Assembly (NCBI GenBank): GCA_016869595.1
Contig: VGDT01000017.1
Coordinates: 1-58,218, forward strand
DNA: 58,218 nucleotides
Direction: 5' to 3'
From: Alphaproteobacteria bacterium
GTDB taxonomy: Bacteria; Pseudomonadota; Alphaproteobacteria; Rhizobiales; Beijerinckiaceae
Numbering within the stretch: the stretch's first letter is position 1; every line of letters starts with the position of its first letter. The notes under the pieces are model-generated. The model was not told the DNA's origin. It worked only from the letters and a program-made list of their open reading frames with translations, and searched no databases. The translations under genes and the position numbers were made by a program. Below are positions 9,402 through 19,012 of the stretch, one piece after another.

Positions 9402-9833
9402 ATGACCAAGCGCGTCTATCGCCTCGTTGACGGCTCGCGCGGGCCGCGGCGAGATTTCCGCATCACCGTCGGACTGCGCGAGGGCTGGGAGGCCGAGGGG
9501 CGCGTCTTTGATGTTTCCGAAGCGGTGCGTTGTGCGCACGCCTGGATGCGTCGGCGCGTCGAAACGGGCCAGCCCGCGCTCTCCGGCATGTTCACCCGCG
9601 GCGAGGTGACCTACGCCTGGCCGAAGGAGGACGGCGCGGTCGGCTCTGACCGCGAGCCGGTCGCGATTTTCACCGGCGAAGCGGTGCATGCTTATCTCGG
9701 GCGCCTGCCCGACGCGCAGATCGAAGCGATGCTCAATGAGCTCGCTGGAGAACTTGGGACGGCGCTCGGACAGGAGCGCCTCTATGTCGCTTTTTGCGAC
9801 AAGACCTGGATTCTCGACTGCGGCGAGGGGTAG
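9402..9833 (+). CDS. Conserved-looking hypothetical protein, 143 aa
   Basis: I do not recognise this protein. It starts at an ATG with GGAAGG six bases upstream and has no signal peptide or membrane segment. It reads like a small soluble alpha/beta protein: a basic N-terminus (MTKRVYRLVDG), a Trp-rich middle (MRRR and VTYAW near 50-70) and a C-terminal strand YVAFCDKTWIL. GC-rich third codon positions support coding. It is divergent from the MAPEG gene and followed 60 nt later by the GST remnant, with no functional hint from context. Confidence 0.6.
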   Translation: MTKRVYRLVDGSRGPRRDFRITVGLREGWEAEGRVFDVSEAVRCAHAWMRRRVETGQPALSGMFTRGEVTYAWPKEDGAVGSDREPVAIFTGEAVHAYLGRLPDAQIEAMLNELAGELGTALGQERLYVAFCDKTWILDCGEG

Positions 9834-9893
9834 GCACGACCCTCCCGTGAGAGCGCCCTATCCTATGAGCGACGCTCTCAACCGGAGGCCCCC

Positions 9894-10049
9894 ATGGTCA
9901 CGCTCTATTACCACACGGGCGCATGCTCCCTCGCGCCGCACATTGCCCTCGAATGGATCGGCGAGCCTTACGAGACCAAGGAGGTCGAGTTTGGCGACAA
10001 GGAATATTTGAAGGTCAATCCCGCAGGCGCGGCGGCGTGGACGGTTTGA
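9894..10049 (+). pseudogene. Glutathione S-transferase N-terminal remnant
   Basis: Starts with a good ribosome binding site (GGAGG five bases upstream of the ATG) and encodes the thioredoxin-fold beginning of a bacterial GST: MVTLYYHTGACSLAPHIALE, then a region ending KVNPAGA. A normal GST has about 200 residues; here the homology stops after about 47 and a stop follows at 10047. At the same point the DNA switches, in another frame, to the end of a short-chain dehydrogenase gene. A deletion joining two genes is the simplest explanation. Confidence 0.8.
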
Positions 10050-10315
10050 CCAAGACGGTCGCGCTTGAGGTCGCCAAGGAGAATATCGGCGTCAACGCCA
10101 TCTGCGCCTGCGGCATCGACGCGCCCGGTGACGTGTTCCATCAATGGATGGAGAAGGAAGGCATGACGCCCCAGCAGGCGGGCGAGCTCTTTCCGATCGG
10201 GCGCATGGGCAAGGCCGAAGAGCTGACGGAGGCCGTGCTGTTCCTGTGCTCCGAAAAGGCGCGATTCATCGTCGGTCACCTGCTTGTGGTCGATGGCGGA
10301 TGGATCGCCCGCTAG
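10034..10315 (+). pseudogene. Short-chain dehydrogenase (SDR) C-terminal remnant
   Basis: The frame contains the last about 95 residues of an SDR: GLTKTVALEVAKENIGVNAI, which follows the catalytic Tyr-Lys helix in intact enzymes, then FPIGRMGKAEEL and the end LVVDGGWIAR. The Rossmann nucleotide-binding half and the catalytic Ser-Tyr-Lys are missing, so the fragment cannot be an active dehydrogenase. It begins where the GST fragment ends, in a different reading frame. Confidence 0.8.
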
Positions 10316-10387
10316 AGGCCTATTCCTCGCTTGATTATCCGCTGCGTCTCCCGTAACGTCTCCCGCAACCAAGAGGGCGGGACGCGA

Positions 10388-10435
10388 ATGCGCGCAATTC
10401 TCGTATCTGAAGCGCCAGGAACGGAGCGGGGCTAG
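10388..10435 (+). CDS. Candidate ilv leader peptide, 15 aa
   Basis: A 15-codon frame, [15 protein letters not shown], begins 160 nt before ilvB behind a purine-rich site (GGCGGGA, five bases upstream). Residues 3-6 are Ala-Ile-Leu-Val, the products or targets of this very pathway, and a terminator-like hairpin follows 30 nt after the stop. This is the layout of a transcription attenuator: scarce charged tRNA-Ile, Leu or Val stalls the ribosome and favours read-through. Attenuation of ilvBN is known in Caulobacter; that it operates here is inference. Confidence 0.65.
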   Translation: MRAILVSEAPGTERG

Positions 10436-10439
10436 GCCC

Positions 10440-10487
10440 GGCCTCCGCCAGCGGCGCTTGACCCAAGGCCCCAAGAGGGCCTTTTTT
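10440..10487 (+). terminator. Attenuator terminator hairpin before ilvB
   Basis: AAGGCCC (10465-10471) and GGGCCTT (10477-10483) form a perfect 7-bp stem with a 5-nt loop, and the run of T continues to 10487. This is an intrinsic terminator placed upstream of ilvB rather than after a gene. A competing fold pairs GGCCT (10440-10444) with AGGCC (10466-10470), around an inner CGCC/GGCG stem, and would destroy the terminator. That gives a terminator/antiterminator pair coupled to the leader peptide. Confidence 0.7.
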
Positions 10488-10547
10488 GTTGCCCGAAAAA
10501 CGAAACATCCTGGCCGCCCGCCGCGAGAAGCAAGACGGAAAGAGACG

Positions 10548-12320
10548 ATGTCGAAGGAAATGACCGGCGCCGAAATGGTGGTCGAAGCCCTGAGGGACCA
10601 GGGCGTGGAGATTATTTTCGGCTATCCCGGCGGCGCCGTCCTTCCGATCTATGACGTGCTTTTCCATCAGGACAAGGTGCAGCACATTCTCGTGCGCCAC
10701 GAGCAGGGCGCCGCGCATGCGGCCGAGGGCTATGCGCGCTCCTCCGGCAAGGTGGGGGTGCTGCTCGTCACCTCGGGGCCAGGCGCCACCAATACGGTGA
10801 CGGGCCTGACCGACGCGCTGATGGATTCAATCCCGGTCGTCTGCATCACTGGCCAGGTGCCGACGCATCTCATCGGCTCCGACGCCTTCCAGGAGTGCGA
10901 CACGGTCGGCATCACCCGCCACTGCACCAAGCATAATTATCTCGTCAAGAATATCGCCGATCTGCCGCGCGTGCTGCATGAGGCCTTTTACGTGGCCTCA
11001 TCCGGCCGGCCCGGACCTGTGGTCATCGACATCCCCAAGGACGTGCAATTTGCGCGCGGAGTCTACGCGCCGCCGCGCAGCGCTGCGCACAAGACTTATC
11101 ATCCCAAGCTCGACGCCGACCTGGAGACGATCCAGCAGGCTGTGCGCATGATGGCGGCTGCGAAACGACCGATCTTTTACACGGGCGGCGGCGTCATCAA
11201 TTCCGGCCCGGCGGCGTCGACGCTATTGCGTGAACTCGTCGGCCTGACGGGCTTTCCCATCACCTCGACGCTGATGGGGCTCGGCGCCTATCCGGGATCA
11301 GGAAAGAACTGGCTCGGCATGCTCGGCATGCACGGCACCTGGGAAGCCAATCACGCCATGCATGACTGCGATCTGATGATTGCGGTCGGCGCGCGCTTCG
11401 ACGATCGCATCACGGGTCGTCTCGACGCCTTCTCGCCGGGCTCGAAGAAGATCCACATCGACATCGATCGCTCGTCGATCAACAAGAACGTCAAGGTCGA
11501 TCTCGCCATCGTCGGCGATTGCGCCCATGTTCTCGAAGCCATGGTGCGCCTGTGGCGCGCCGAGGCGATGAGCGCCGAGAAGCAGCCGCTCGATCATTGG
11601 TGGGCGGAGATCGAGGAGTGGCGCGCAAGGAAATCGCTTGCGTTTCGCAATTCCGAAACGGCGATCAAGCCGCAATATGCGGTGCAGCGGCTCTATGCGC
11701 TGACCAAAGATCGCGACGTCTATGTCACGACCGAGGTCGGGCAGCATCAGATGTGGGCCGCCCAGCATTATCATTTCGAGGAGCCGAACCGCTGGATGAC
11801 GTCGGGGGGGCTCGGCACAATGGGCTACGGCCTGCCGGCGGCGATCGGCGCGCAGCTCGCGCATCCGGGATCGCTTGTGATCGACATTGCGGGCGAGGCC
11901 TCGATCCTGATGTGCATTCAGGAAATGTCGACGGCGATCCAATATCGCCTGCCGGTGAAGATCTTCATCCTCAACAATGAGTATATGGGCATGGTCCGCC
12001 AGTGGCAGGAACTGCTGCATGGCGGACGCTATTCCCATAGCTACTCCGAAGCGCTTCCCGATTTCGTCAAGCTCGCTGAAGCGTTTGGCGCAAAGGGCCT
12101 TCGCTGCTCCGACCCCGCATCGCTCGACGCGGCGATAAAGGAGATGATCGACTATGACGGACCGGTCATCTTCGACTGCGTCGTCGACAAGGTCGAAAAT
12201 TGCTTCCCGATGATCCCGTCGGGCAAGGCGCATAATGACATGCTGCTCGCCGATCTTTCCGACGACGCCGGAATCGAGCTCGGCGCGGTGATCGACGAAA
12301 AGGGAAAGATGCTTGTTTAG
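10548..12320 (+). CDS. ilvB: Acetolactate synthase large (catalytic) subunit
   Basis: Thiamine diphosphate-dependent acetohydroxyacid synthase, 590 residues. It condenses pyruvate with pyruvate or 2-oxobutyrate, the first common step of valine, leucine and isoleucine synthesis. The N-terminus has the catalytic Glu region ([28 protein letters not shown]). The C-terminal domain has [15 protein letters not shown] and a diphosphate-binding motif in which the usual GDG is GEA (IDIAGEASI), followed by [16 protein letters not shown] 10548 is preceded by GGAAAGA and removes 30 unsupported residues encoded by the attenuator. It is followed by ilvN and ilvC in pathway order. Confidence 0.97.
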   Translation: MSKEMTGAEMVVEALRDQGVEIIFGYPGGAVLPIYDVLFHQDKVQHILVRHEQGAAHAAEGYARSSGKVGVLLVTSGPGATNTVTGLTDALMDSIPVVCITGQVPTHLIGSDAFQECDTVGITRHCTKHNYLVKNIADLPRVLHEAFYVASSGRPGPVVIDIPKDVQFARGVYAPPRSAAHKTYHPKLDADLETIQQAVRMMAAAKRPIFYTGGGVINSGPAASTLLRELVGLTGFPITSTLMGLGAYPGSGKNWLGMLGMHGTWEANHAMHDCDLMIAVGARFDDRITGRLDAFSPGSKKIHIDIDRSSINKNVKVDLAIVGDCAHVLEAMVRLWRAEAMSAEKQPLDHWWAEIEEWRARKSLAFRNSETAIKPQYAVQRLYALTKDRDVYVTTEVGQHQMWAAQHYHFEEPNRWMTSGGLGTMGYGLPAAIGAQLAHPGSLVIDIAGEASILMCIQEMSTAIQYRLPVKIFILNNEYMGMVRQWQELLHGGRYSHSYSEALPDFVKLAEAFGAKGLRCSDPASLDAAIKEMIDYDGPVIFDCVVDKVENCFPMIPSGKAHNDMLLADLSDDAGIELGAVIDEKGKMLV

Positions 12321-12338
12321 GCGGTCGGGCTTCGGCGG

Positions 12339-12377
12339 TCGGCAGTCGTAAGAACAACGCTGCTTGCCGACTGCCGA
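12339..12377. repeat. Hairpin and degenerate tandem repeat between ilvB and ilvN
   Basis: TCGGCAGTCG (12339-12348) and CGACTGCCGA (12368-12377) form a perfect 10-bp inverted repeat with a 19-nt loop. The right arm continues as a short run of TGCCGAT-like units up to the ilvN start region. It could be an RNA-processing or stabilising hairpin in the operon transcript, or a simple intergenic repeat. No T-run follows, so it is not an intrinsic terminator. Confidence 0.5.
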
Positions 12378-12401
12378 TCTGCCGATTGCCGAAGGACCGA
12401 A

Positions 12402-12953
12402 ATGAACGCCCCCGCTTCTCCGCCTTCTCCCTACGCCGCCGCGACGACGAACTCCAAGGTCGAGTCGCATACGCTTTCCGTGCTCGTCGACAATGAGCCG
12501 GGCGTGTTAGCGCGCGTCGTCGGCCTGTTCTCGGGCCGCGGCTATAATATTGAGAGCCTTACCGTCGCTGAGGTGGCGCATGCCGAGCATCTTTCGCGCA
12601 TCACCATTTTGACCTCCGGCGCGCCCGAGACGATCGAGCAGATCCATCACCAGCTCGAGCGCCTCGTTCCGGTGCATCAGGTCACCGATCTCACCGTGTC
12701 GAAGCGCTCGCTCGAGCGCGAGCTCGCCATGGTCAAAGTCAAGGGCCGCGGCGAGCATCGCACATTCGCGCTACAGCTCGCGGAAGCCTTCCGCGCCCGG
12801 ATTGTCGACGCAACCACTGAAAGCTTCATCTTCGAACTGACCGGCAAGCCTCACAAGATTGACGAATTCGTTGATCTGATGCGCCCGATCGGGCTCGTCG
12901 AGGTGTCCCGCACAGGCGTGGCCGCCATCGCCCGCGGACCGGAGCCGATCTGA
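12402..12953 (+). CDS. ilvN: Acetolactate synthase small (regulatory) subunit
   Basis: 183-residue regulatory subunit of acetohydroxyacid synthase. It has an N-terminal ACT domain (about 25-100; LSVLVDNEPGVLARVVGLFSG), where valine is expected to bind for feedback inhibition, and a C-terminal domain (about 105-175) ending in PIGLVEVSRTGVAAIARG. The family name ilvH is used equally. AAGGA precedes the start, 81 nt after ilvB, with a hairpin in the gap. Length and motifs are normal. Confidence 0.96.
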   Translation: MNAPASPPSPYAAATTNSKVESHTLSVLVDNEPGVLARVVGLFSGRGYNIESLTVAEVAHAEHLSRITILTSGAPETIEQIHHQLERLVPVHQVTDLTVSKRSLERELAMVKVKGRGEHRTFALQLAEAFRARIVDATTESFIFELTGKPHKIDEFVDLMRPIGLVEVSRTGVAAIARGPEPI

Positions 12954-12969
12954 AGCGCGAGAATTTTGA

Positions 12970-14091
<1,122 letters not shown>

Positions 14092-14174
14092 CGCATAATA
14101 ATCCCAAAAAGGCGAGCGCGCGCTCGGGTTTGGCAGTTTTTCGAGCGCGACGAATGCATCGCCACGGGGGATGA

Positions 14175-15056
14175 ATGCACGGTCCGGGCGAGCGTTCGAG
14201 TCAGGTCATCGAGAACGAAACGCGGCGGCGCGTGCATGAGATCGTGCGAAGCCGCATGACTTATGACGTCTCGACCTTGGTTGAACATTTCGTCGAAGAC
14301 GTTGAGCTGAACTATAGCTGCTCCCGGCTTGGCCTGCTCCCTCCTGGGCAGTGGCGTGGGCGGGACGCTCTGCGCGCCCATTTGCGTCGGGTCGACGTCG
14401 ACTATGAACCGCTTGAGGCGGAGATTCTCTCGGTTCTCGTCGAAGGCGAGAACACGGTGGTGCGATGGATCGGCAGTTGGCGTCACCGCGCCACCGGCCT
14501 TGTCCAGAGCATGTGCATGGCGCATTTTCTACGCTGGCAAAACGGATTGGTCTCGGAAATGTATGAGTTTCGGGACCACCATTGCGAAGCGCGCGGCGCG
14601 GATTACCTGCTGCAAAGTCTCGACGATATTCTGAATCCACGCGGCCCCGGACTGACGCGCGATGAAATGGCGCGCCGGCTGGTCGCAATGAGCAGCTTCT
14701 CTTGCGGGCCGGATATTGAGCTGATCCGAGAATTGTGCTCGCCCGACGTCATCTGCGAATTCGTCGGCGATCGCGCGACGATCTCGTATGCGGGACGACA
14801 TCGCGGCGTTGACGCGCTAGTCAATGTTGTGCGCGGCATCGGGGTGGACTTCGAACAATTGGGACACGCAATGTCCGACGAAGTCATCGTTGACGGCGGA
14901 AACGCGGCTGCGCGTCGGACCGTCGAATGGCGCCATCGGGGCACCGGCCGTCGCGGTCAGGTTCAGCTCGCCGATTTCGTGCGCTTCGAAGATGGACTCA
15001 TCGTCGAGATCGTCGAATTCCGCGACAGCACCGCGCTTCTGCAGATGCAGGCGTAA
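14175..15056 (+). CDS. Tandem NTF2/SnoaL-like protein
   Basis: A 293-residue protein made of two copies of an NTF2-like (SnoaL) fold. Copy one spans about 15-135 and ends VRWIGSWRHRATG...MYEFRDHH. Copy two spans about 160-290 and ends VEWRHRGTGRRG...VEFRDS. The paired W-R-H-R-x-T-G and E-F-R-D motifs make the internal duplication visible. Single-domain relatives are often small-molecule isomerases or hydrolases, or have unknown roles. The substrate cannot be told. It lies between ilvC and a NUDIX gene without an obvious pathway link. A GGGGG run a few bases upstream of ATG 14175 is the only ribosome-binding candidate. Confidence 0.75.
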   Translation: MHGPGERSSQVIENETRRRVHEIVRSRMTYDVSTLVEHFVEDVELNYSCSRLGLLPPGQWRGRDALRAHLRRVDVDYEPLEAEILSVLVEGENTVVRWIGSWRHRATGLVQSMCMAHFLRWQNGLVSEMYEFRDHHCEARGADYLLQSLDDILNPRGPGLTRDEMARRLVAMSSFSCGPDIELIRELCSPDVICEFVGDRATISYAGRHRGVDALVNVVRGIGVDFEQLGHAMSDEVIVDGGNAAARRTVEWRHRGTGRRGQVQLADFVRFEDGLIVEIVEFRDSTALLQMQA

Positions 15057-15127
15057 CCAAGCGCCGTGGCGTGTTCTGCGCGTATCAGTCTCTCTCCACC
15101 CAACCCAAGCGAAACGGCGGATCGTCC

Positions 15128-15874
15128 GTGACTGTCGAAATTGCAGAGGTAGATCGGCTCGATTGTCGGTTCGTCGATCACCACTGGCGCTTTGCGGAGG
15201 AGCGCGCCGCGGAGATCGAGCGTCGCTGGGAGGAGCGCCGGCGGGCCAATCCGGCGCTATACGACGGCGCCGTGCTACTGGCCTCTCGAGTCGAGCGCGT
15301 AATCGGCGAGGATGGCGTGTGCGCCTTGCACATGTCGCTCTTCAAGACGCGCTTCTCGCGCTTTCTGGCCTGGCGCGATTTCGGCTGGCCGGACAAAACC
15401 ATATACAACTGCTTTTCGATGCCGGCGGTGCGTGCGCGCGACGGCGCATATCTTATCGGCGAGATGGCGTCGAGCCACTCAGCCGCCGGTCGCCGCTATT
15501 TTCCCTCTGGCACGCCCGATCCCTCCGACATTGTCGCTGACGGCAAGATCGATCTTATCGGCAACCTTGTGCGCGAGCTTGCCGAAGAGACGGGTCTTGC
15601 CGCGGCGCAGGCGCGAATGGCGACAGGCTGGACGGTGATATTCGATCGCCAGCATATCGCCTGCATCAAGAGACTGGATTACGATGCGCCATCACACGAC
15701 CTGCTGGCCAAAGTGAAGGCCTTTCTCGCGAGCGAAAGCGCGCCTGAACTCGCAGATGCTCTGATGGTTTCCACGTCGGAGGCGCTCTCCGACCCGCGGC
15801 TGCCCGCTTTCATGGTCGCCTATCTTTCGCGTGCGCTCGGCGAAGCGGATGAAATTTCGCTCCGTGCAGGGTAG
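15128..15874 (+). CDS. NUDIX hydrolase-like protein
   Basis: About 248 residues if the GTG at 15128 is the start; there is no in-frame ATG nearby and the upstream site is weak. The second half of a NUDIX box, RELAEETGL, lies near residues 145-153, but the usual Gx5E that precedes it is not conserved (the Glu position is Lys). Hydrolysis of nucleoside diphosphate-X is therefore a family-level suggestion, and the enzyme may be specialised or weak. The N-terminal 120 residues resemble those of larger NUDIX proteins in Rhizobiales. Its stop is 2 nt before the aroKB start, suggesting co-transcription. Confidence 0.7.
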   Translation: MTVEIAEVDRLDCRFVDHHWRFAEERAAEIERRWEERRRANPALYDGAVLLASRVERVIGEDGVCALHMSLFKTRFSRFLAWRDFGWPDKTIYNCFSMPAVRARDGAYLIGEMASSHSAAGRRYFPSGTPDPSDIVADGKIDLIGNLVRELAEETGLAAAQARMATGWTVIFDRQHIACIKRLDYDAPSHDLLAKVKAFLASESAPELADALMVSTSEALSDPRLPAFMVAYLSRALGEADEISLRAG

Positions 15875-15876
15875 AT

Positions 15877-17691
15877 TTGGCGCAAATGACTCGACCGCAA
15901 CATTCTGGCGTCCTTCCGGCTCAGCAAGCGCCGATGGATGAGCGCGCTTTGTCGGTGCGCGCCGCGCTCGATGGGAAGTCAATCGTGCTCGTCGGCATGA
16001 TGGGCTCCGGCAAGAGCGCGATCGGCCAGAGACTCGCTGTGCGGCTCGGCCTGCCCTTTGTCGACGCCGATGCGGAGATCGTCTCGGCGGCCGGCATGTC
16101 CATTCCAGAGATTTTCGCCAAATATGGCGAGCGCTATTTCCGCGACGGCGAGCGCCGCGTGATCATGCGCCTCTTAAACGGCGGCCCGATCGTTCTCGCG
16201 ACTGGCGGCGGCGCGTTTCTCGACCCGCGCACGCGCGATCGCATAGCCGAGCGGGGCGTGTCCCTCTGGCTCGACGCGGACCTCAAAACTCTGTTGAAGC
16301 GCGTGCGCCGCAAGAATGATCGTCCTCTTCTACAGACGGACGATCCGGAGGAAACGCTACGCAACTTGATGGAGGCGCGACGCTCCATATACGAATTGGC
16401 TGATCTTCGCGTCGAGTCGCGCGAGATTCCCCAGGACGCCATGGTCGATGATACGCTTGCGGTCCTCGCCGTCGAATTGCCCCAAATTGAAGAGCTACGA
16501 CGGCAAGCGCAAAGCAAAGGTTTCACCAAAGCCATGGCCCATTTGCATCCCCCGCGCGCCGAAAGCGAAGACGCCAGCCGTCAGGAGATCGTGCGGGTCG
16601 CGCTCGGCGGACGCTCCTATGACATCATCATTGGCGACGGGCTGTTGCAGAGGTCGGGCGAATATATTGCACAGATCGCTCCTGGCGCCGCCTGCGCGGT
16701 CATCACGGATGAAAACGTCGCGCGACTGCACCTTCCAACCGTCGGACAGAGTCTGAAGGACGCTGGCCTGCGCACGTCGACCATCATCGTTCCGCCCGGC
16801 GAGGCGTCAAAATCCCTTTCGGTTTATGGTCGCGTCTGTGATGATGTGCTGGCCGCCAGGATTGAAAGACGCGATCTGATCGTCGCGCTTGGCGGCGGCG
16901 TGGTCGGCGACCTCGCCGGTTTCGTGGCGGCGAGCGTGCGCCGCGGCTCGCGCTTTGTCCAAATCCCGACGACTCTGCTGTCCCAAGTCGACTCTTCGGT
17001 CGGCGGCAAGACGGGGATCAATTCTCGACACGGCAAGAATCTCATCGGCGCGTTCCATCAGCCGTCGCTGGTTCTTGCTGACGTCGATACGTTGCGAACA
17101 TTGCCACTACGCGAATTTCGCGCCGGTTATGCCGAGGTCGTAAAATACGGGCTTATTGGCGACGCTCGTTTCTTCGACTGGCTGGAGGCCGATGCGGATG
17201 CTGTTTTCCGGAGCCAGGCGGAGCAGATCTGCGCGGTCGCGGTGAGCTGCGAGACGAAAGCGACGATCGTTGGCCGCGATGAGACCGAGCAGGGCGAACG
17301 CGCGCTTCTCAATCTCGGCCATACTTTCGGACACGCATTCGAGCGCCTGACCGACTATGACAGCGCGCGCCTCGTTCATGGCGAAGGCGTCGCGATCGGG
17401 ATGGTTTGCGCGGCGCGTTTCTCGGCGCGCCGCGGTCTATGCGCCCCAGCCGTGGCGGAGCGCGTCGAACGTCACCTGAAAGCTGTCGGTCTGCCGACCA
17501 AGATAGGCGACATTCCGGGTTGGAGGGATGACGCGCAGACCATCCTCGACGCCATGTATCAGGACAAGAAGGTCGAGCGCGGCGCGCTAACCTTCATTCT
17601 CCTGCGTGGCATTGGCCAGGCGTTCATCGCAAAATCCGTCGACGCCAATGAGGCGCTTGGCTTTCTCAAGGACGAATTGAAGCGGACATAG
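15877..17691 (+). CDS. aroKB: Fused shikimate kinase / 3-dehydroquinate synthase
   Basis: One uninterrupted 604-residue frame encodes two shikimate-pathway enzymes that are usually separate. Residues about 33-205 are shikimate kinase (Walker A GMMGSGKS at 40-47, DADAEI, FRDGERRV, ATGGGAFL). Residues about 235-600 are dehydroquinate synthase (GGGVVGDLAGFVAA from 339, SQVDSSVGGKTGIN, and the zinc ligands in AEVVKYG, LGHTFGHAFE and LVHGEGVAIG). The linker (about 205-235) has no stop but contains an internal ATG at 16534 that could give free AroB by reinitiation. Start is TTG 15877 (AGGG five bases upstream) or ATG 15886. The two activities are steps 5 and 2 of the pathway. Confidence 0.92.
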   Translation: MAQMTRPQHSGVLPAQQAPMDERALSVRAALDGKSIVLVGMMGSGKSAIGQRLAVRLGLPFVDADAEIVSAAGMSIPEIFAKYGERYFRDGERRVIMRLLNGGPIVLATGGGAFLDPRTRDRIAERGVSLWLDADLKTLLKRVRRKNDRPLLQTDDPEETLRNLMEARRSIYELADLRVESREIPQDAMVDDTLAVLAVELPQIEELRRQAQSKGFTKAMAHLHPPRAESEDASRQEIVRVALGGRSYDIIIGDGLLQRSGEYIAQIAPGAACAVITDENVARLHLPTVGQSLKDAGLRTSTIIVPPGEASKSLSVYGRVCDDVLAARIERRDLIVALGGGVVGDLAGFVAASVRRGSRFVQIPTTLLSQVDSSVGGKTGINSRHGKNLIGAFHQPSLVLADVDTLRTLPLREFRAGYAEVVKYGLIGDARFFDWLEADADAVFRSQAEQICAVAVSCETKATIVGRDETEQGERALLNLGHTFGHAFERLTDYDSARLVHGEGVAIGMVCAARFSARRGLCAPAVAERVERHLKAVGLPTKIGDIPGWRDDAQTILDAMYQDKKVERGALTFILLRGIGQAFIAKSVDANEALGFLKDELKRT

Positions 17692-17695
17692 TCCC

Positions 17696-18991
17696 ATGCA
17701 TGGACTCGAAACCGGCGCGCCGCAGGTCGACATATGGACTGCGGTCGCCATTGTCGCGATCTGCGTCTTGCTGTCTGCATTTTTCGCCGGGTCGGAGACG
17801 GCGCTCACCGCCGCCTCCCACGCCCGGATGCACTCGCTCGAAAAAGAAGGCGACAAGCGCGCCGCGGCCGTCAACCGCCTGCTGCGCCAGCGCAACCGGA
17901 TGATCGCCGCGCTGCTGCTCGGCGGCACGCTGGTCAATATCGGCGGCTCCGCCTTCACGACGAGCGTGCTCGTCGTGATCGCGGGCGATAATGGCGCGAT
18001 CTACGCGACCATCATCATGACCGTGCTGCTGCTCATTTTCGCTGAAGTCCTGCCGAAGACGCTGGCGATCAATCATCCCGACGAGACGTCGCTGCGCGTC
18101 GCGAAATTTATCGCGCCCTTCGTGCGCATCGTGGGCCCGCTCCTCGCCGGCGTCGAATATGTCGTGCTGGCGGTGCTCAAGATGATGGGCGTTGAAGTCG
18201 GGCACGGCCGAACTGTGCTCTCGCCCTATGATGAACTGAAAAGCGCGGTTGATATCTTGCATGAAGAAGGCAATGTCGAGCGCGCCGCGCGCGACATGTT
18301 CGGCGGCGTGCTTGATTTACAAGTGCTGCATGTTTCGGATGTGATGATCCATCGCACGAAAATGCGCACGATCGACGCCGATCTGCCGCCGGCGCAAATC
18401 GTACGTGAGGTGCTGTCCTCGCCCTTCACCCGCATGCCGCTTTGGCGTGAGCGGCCGGATAATTTCGTCGGCGTCCTTCATTCCAAGGACATGCTGCGGG
18501 CGCTGGACGCCGCTGGCGGCGACGCCGCAAAAATCAATGTTGACGAGGTGATGTTGGCGCCCTGGTTCGTGCCTGAGGCGACGACGCTTGAAGATCAGCT
18601 CGAAGCCTTTCTGAAGCGCAAGACCCACTTTGCTCTTGTCGTCGATGAGTATGGCGAGGTGATGGGACTCGTCACCCTCGAAGACATACTCGAGGAAATC
18701 GTCGGCGACATTCGCGACGAACACGATCTCGCCGTGCAGGGCGTGCGTCCACAGCCCGATGGGTCGGTGCTCGTCGACGGCGCCGTGCCGGTGCGCGATC
18801 TCAACCGCGTCATGGCCTGGGACCTGCCCGACGAGGAAGCGACGACGATCGCCGGGCTCGTGATCCATGAGGCGGGGGCGATTCCCGAAGCCGGACAGGT
18901 CTTCACCTATCATGGCTTCCGTTTCGAGGTGATGCGTAAGATCAGGAACCGCGTCACGGCCTTGCGGGTGACTCCACAGAATGCCGCGTGA
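17696..18991 (+). CDS. HlyC/CorC-family transporter (DUF21-CBS-CorC)
   Basis: A 431-residue membrane protein of the hemolysin-C/CNNM type. The N-terminal DUF21 domain has four hydrophobic segments (about 13-35, 60-90, 98-120 and 132-160). Two CBS domains (about 215-335) follow, and then a C-terminal CorC_HlyC domain (about 350-428; RDLNRVMAWDLP and AGLVIHEAG). The family is linked to magnesium/cobalt efflux and adenine-nucleotide sensing through the CBS pair; the name hemolysin is historical. It begins 4 nt after aroKB, so it shares that transcript, an arrangement seen in many Rhizobiales. Confidence 0.92.
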   Translation: MHGLETGAPQVDIWTAVAIVAICVLLSAFFAGSETALTAASHARMHSLEKEGDKRAAAVNRLLRQRNRMIAALLLGGTLVNIGGSAFTTSVLVVIAGDNGAIYATIIMTVLLLIFAEVLPKTLAINHPDETSLRVAKFIAPFVRIVGPLLAGVEYVVLAVLKMMGVEVGHGRTVLSPYDELKSAVDILHEEGNVERAARDMFGGVLDLQVLHVSDVMIHRTKMRTIDADLPPAQIVREVLSSPFTRMPLWRERPDNFVGVLHSKDMLRALDAAGGDAAKINVDEVMLAPWFVPEATTLEDQLEAFLKRKTHFALVVDEYGEVMGLVTLEDILEEIVGDIRDEHDLAVQGVRPQPDGSVLVDGAVPVRDLNRVMAWDLPDEEATTIAGLVIHEAGAIPEAGQVFTYHGFRFEVMRKIRNRVTALRVTPQNAA

Positions 18992-19012
18992 CCGGCGCGC
19001 CGCCGAGCGGCT

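Noticed and set aside
11298..12470. 390-codon minus-strand frame opposite ilvB
   Set aside because: Antisense shadow of ilvB; the translation is Arg/Asp-rich without motifs.
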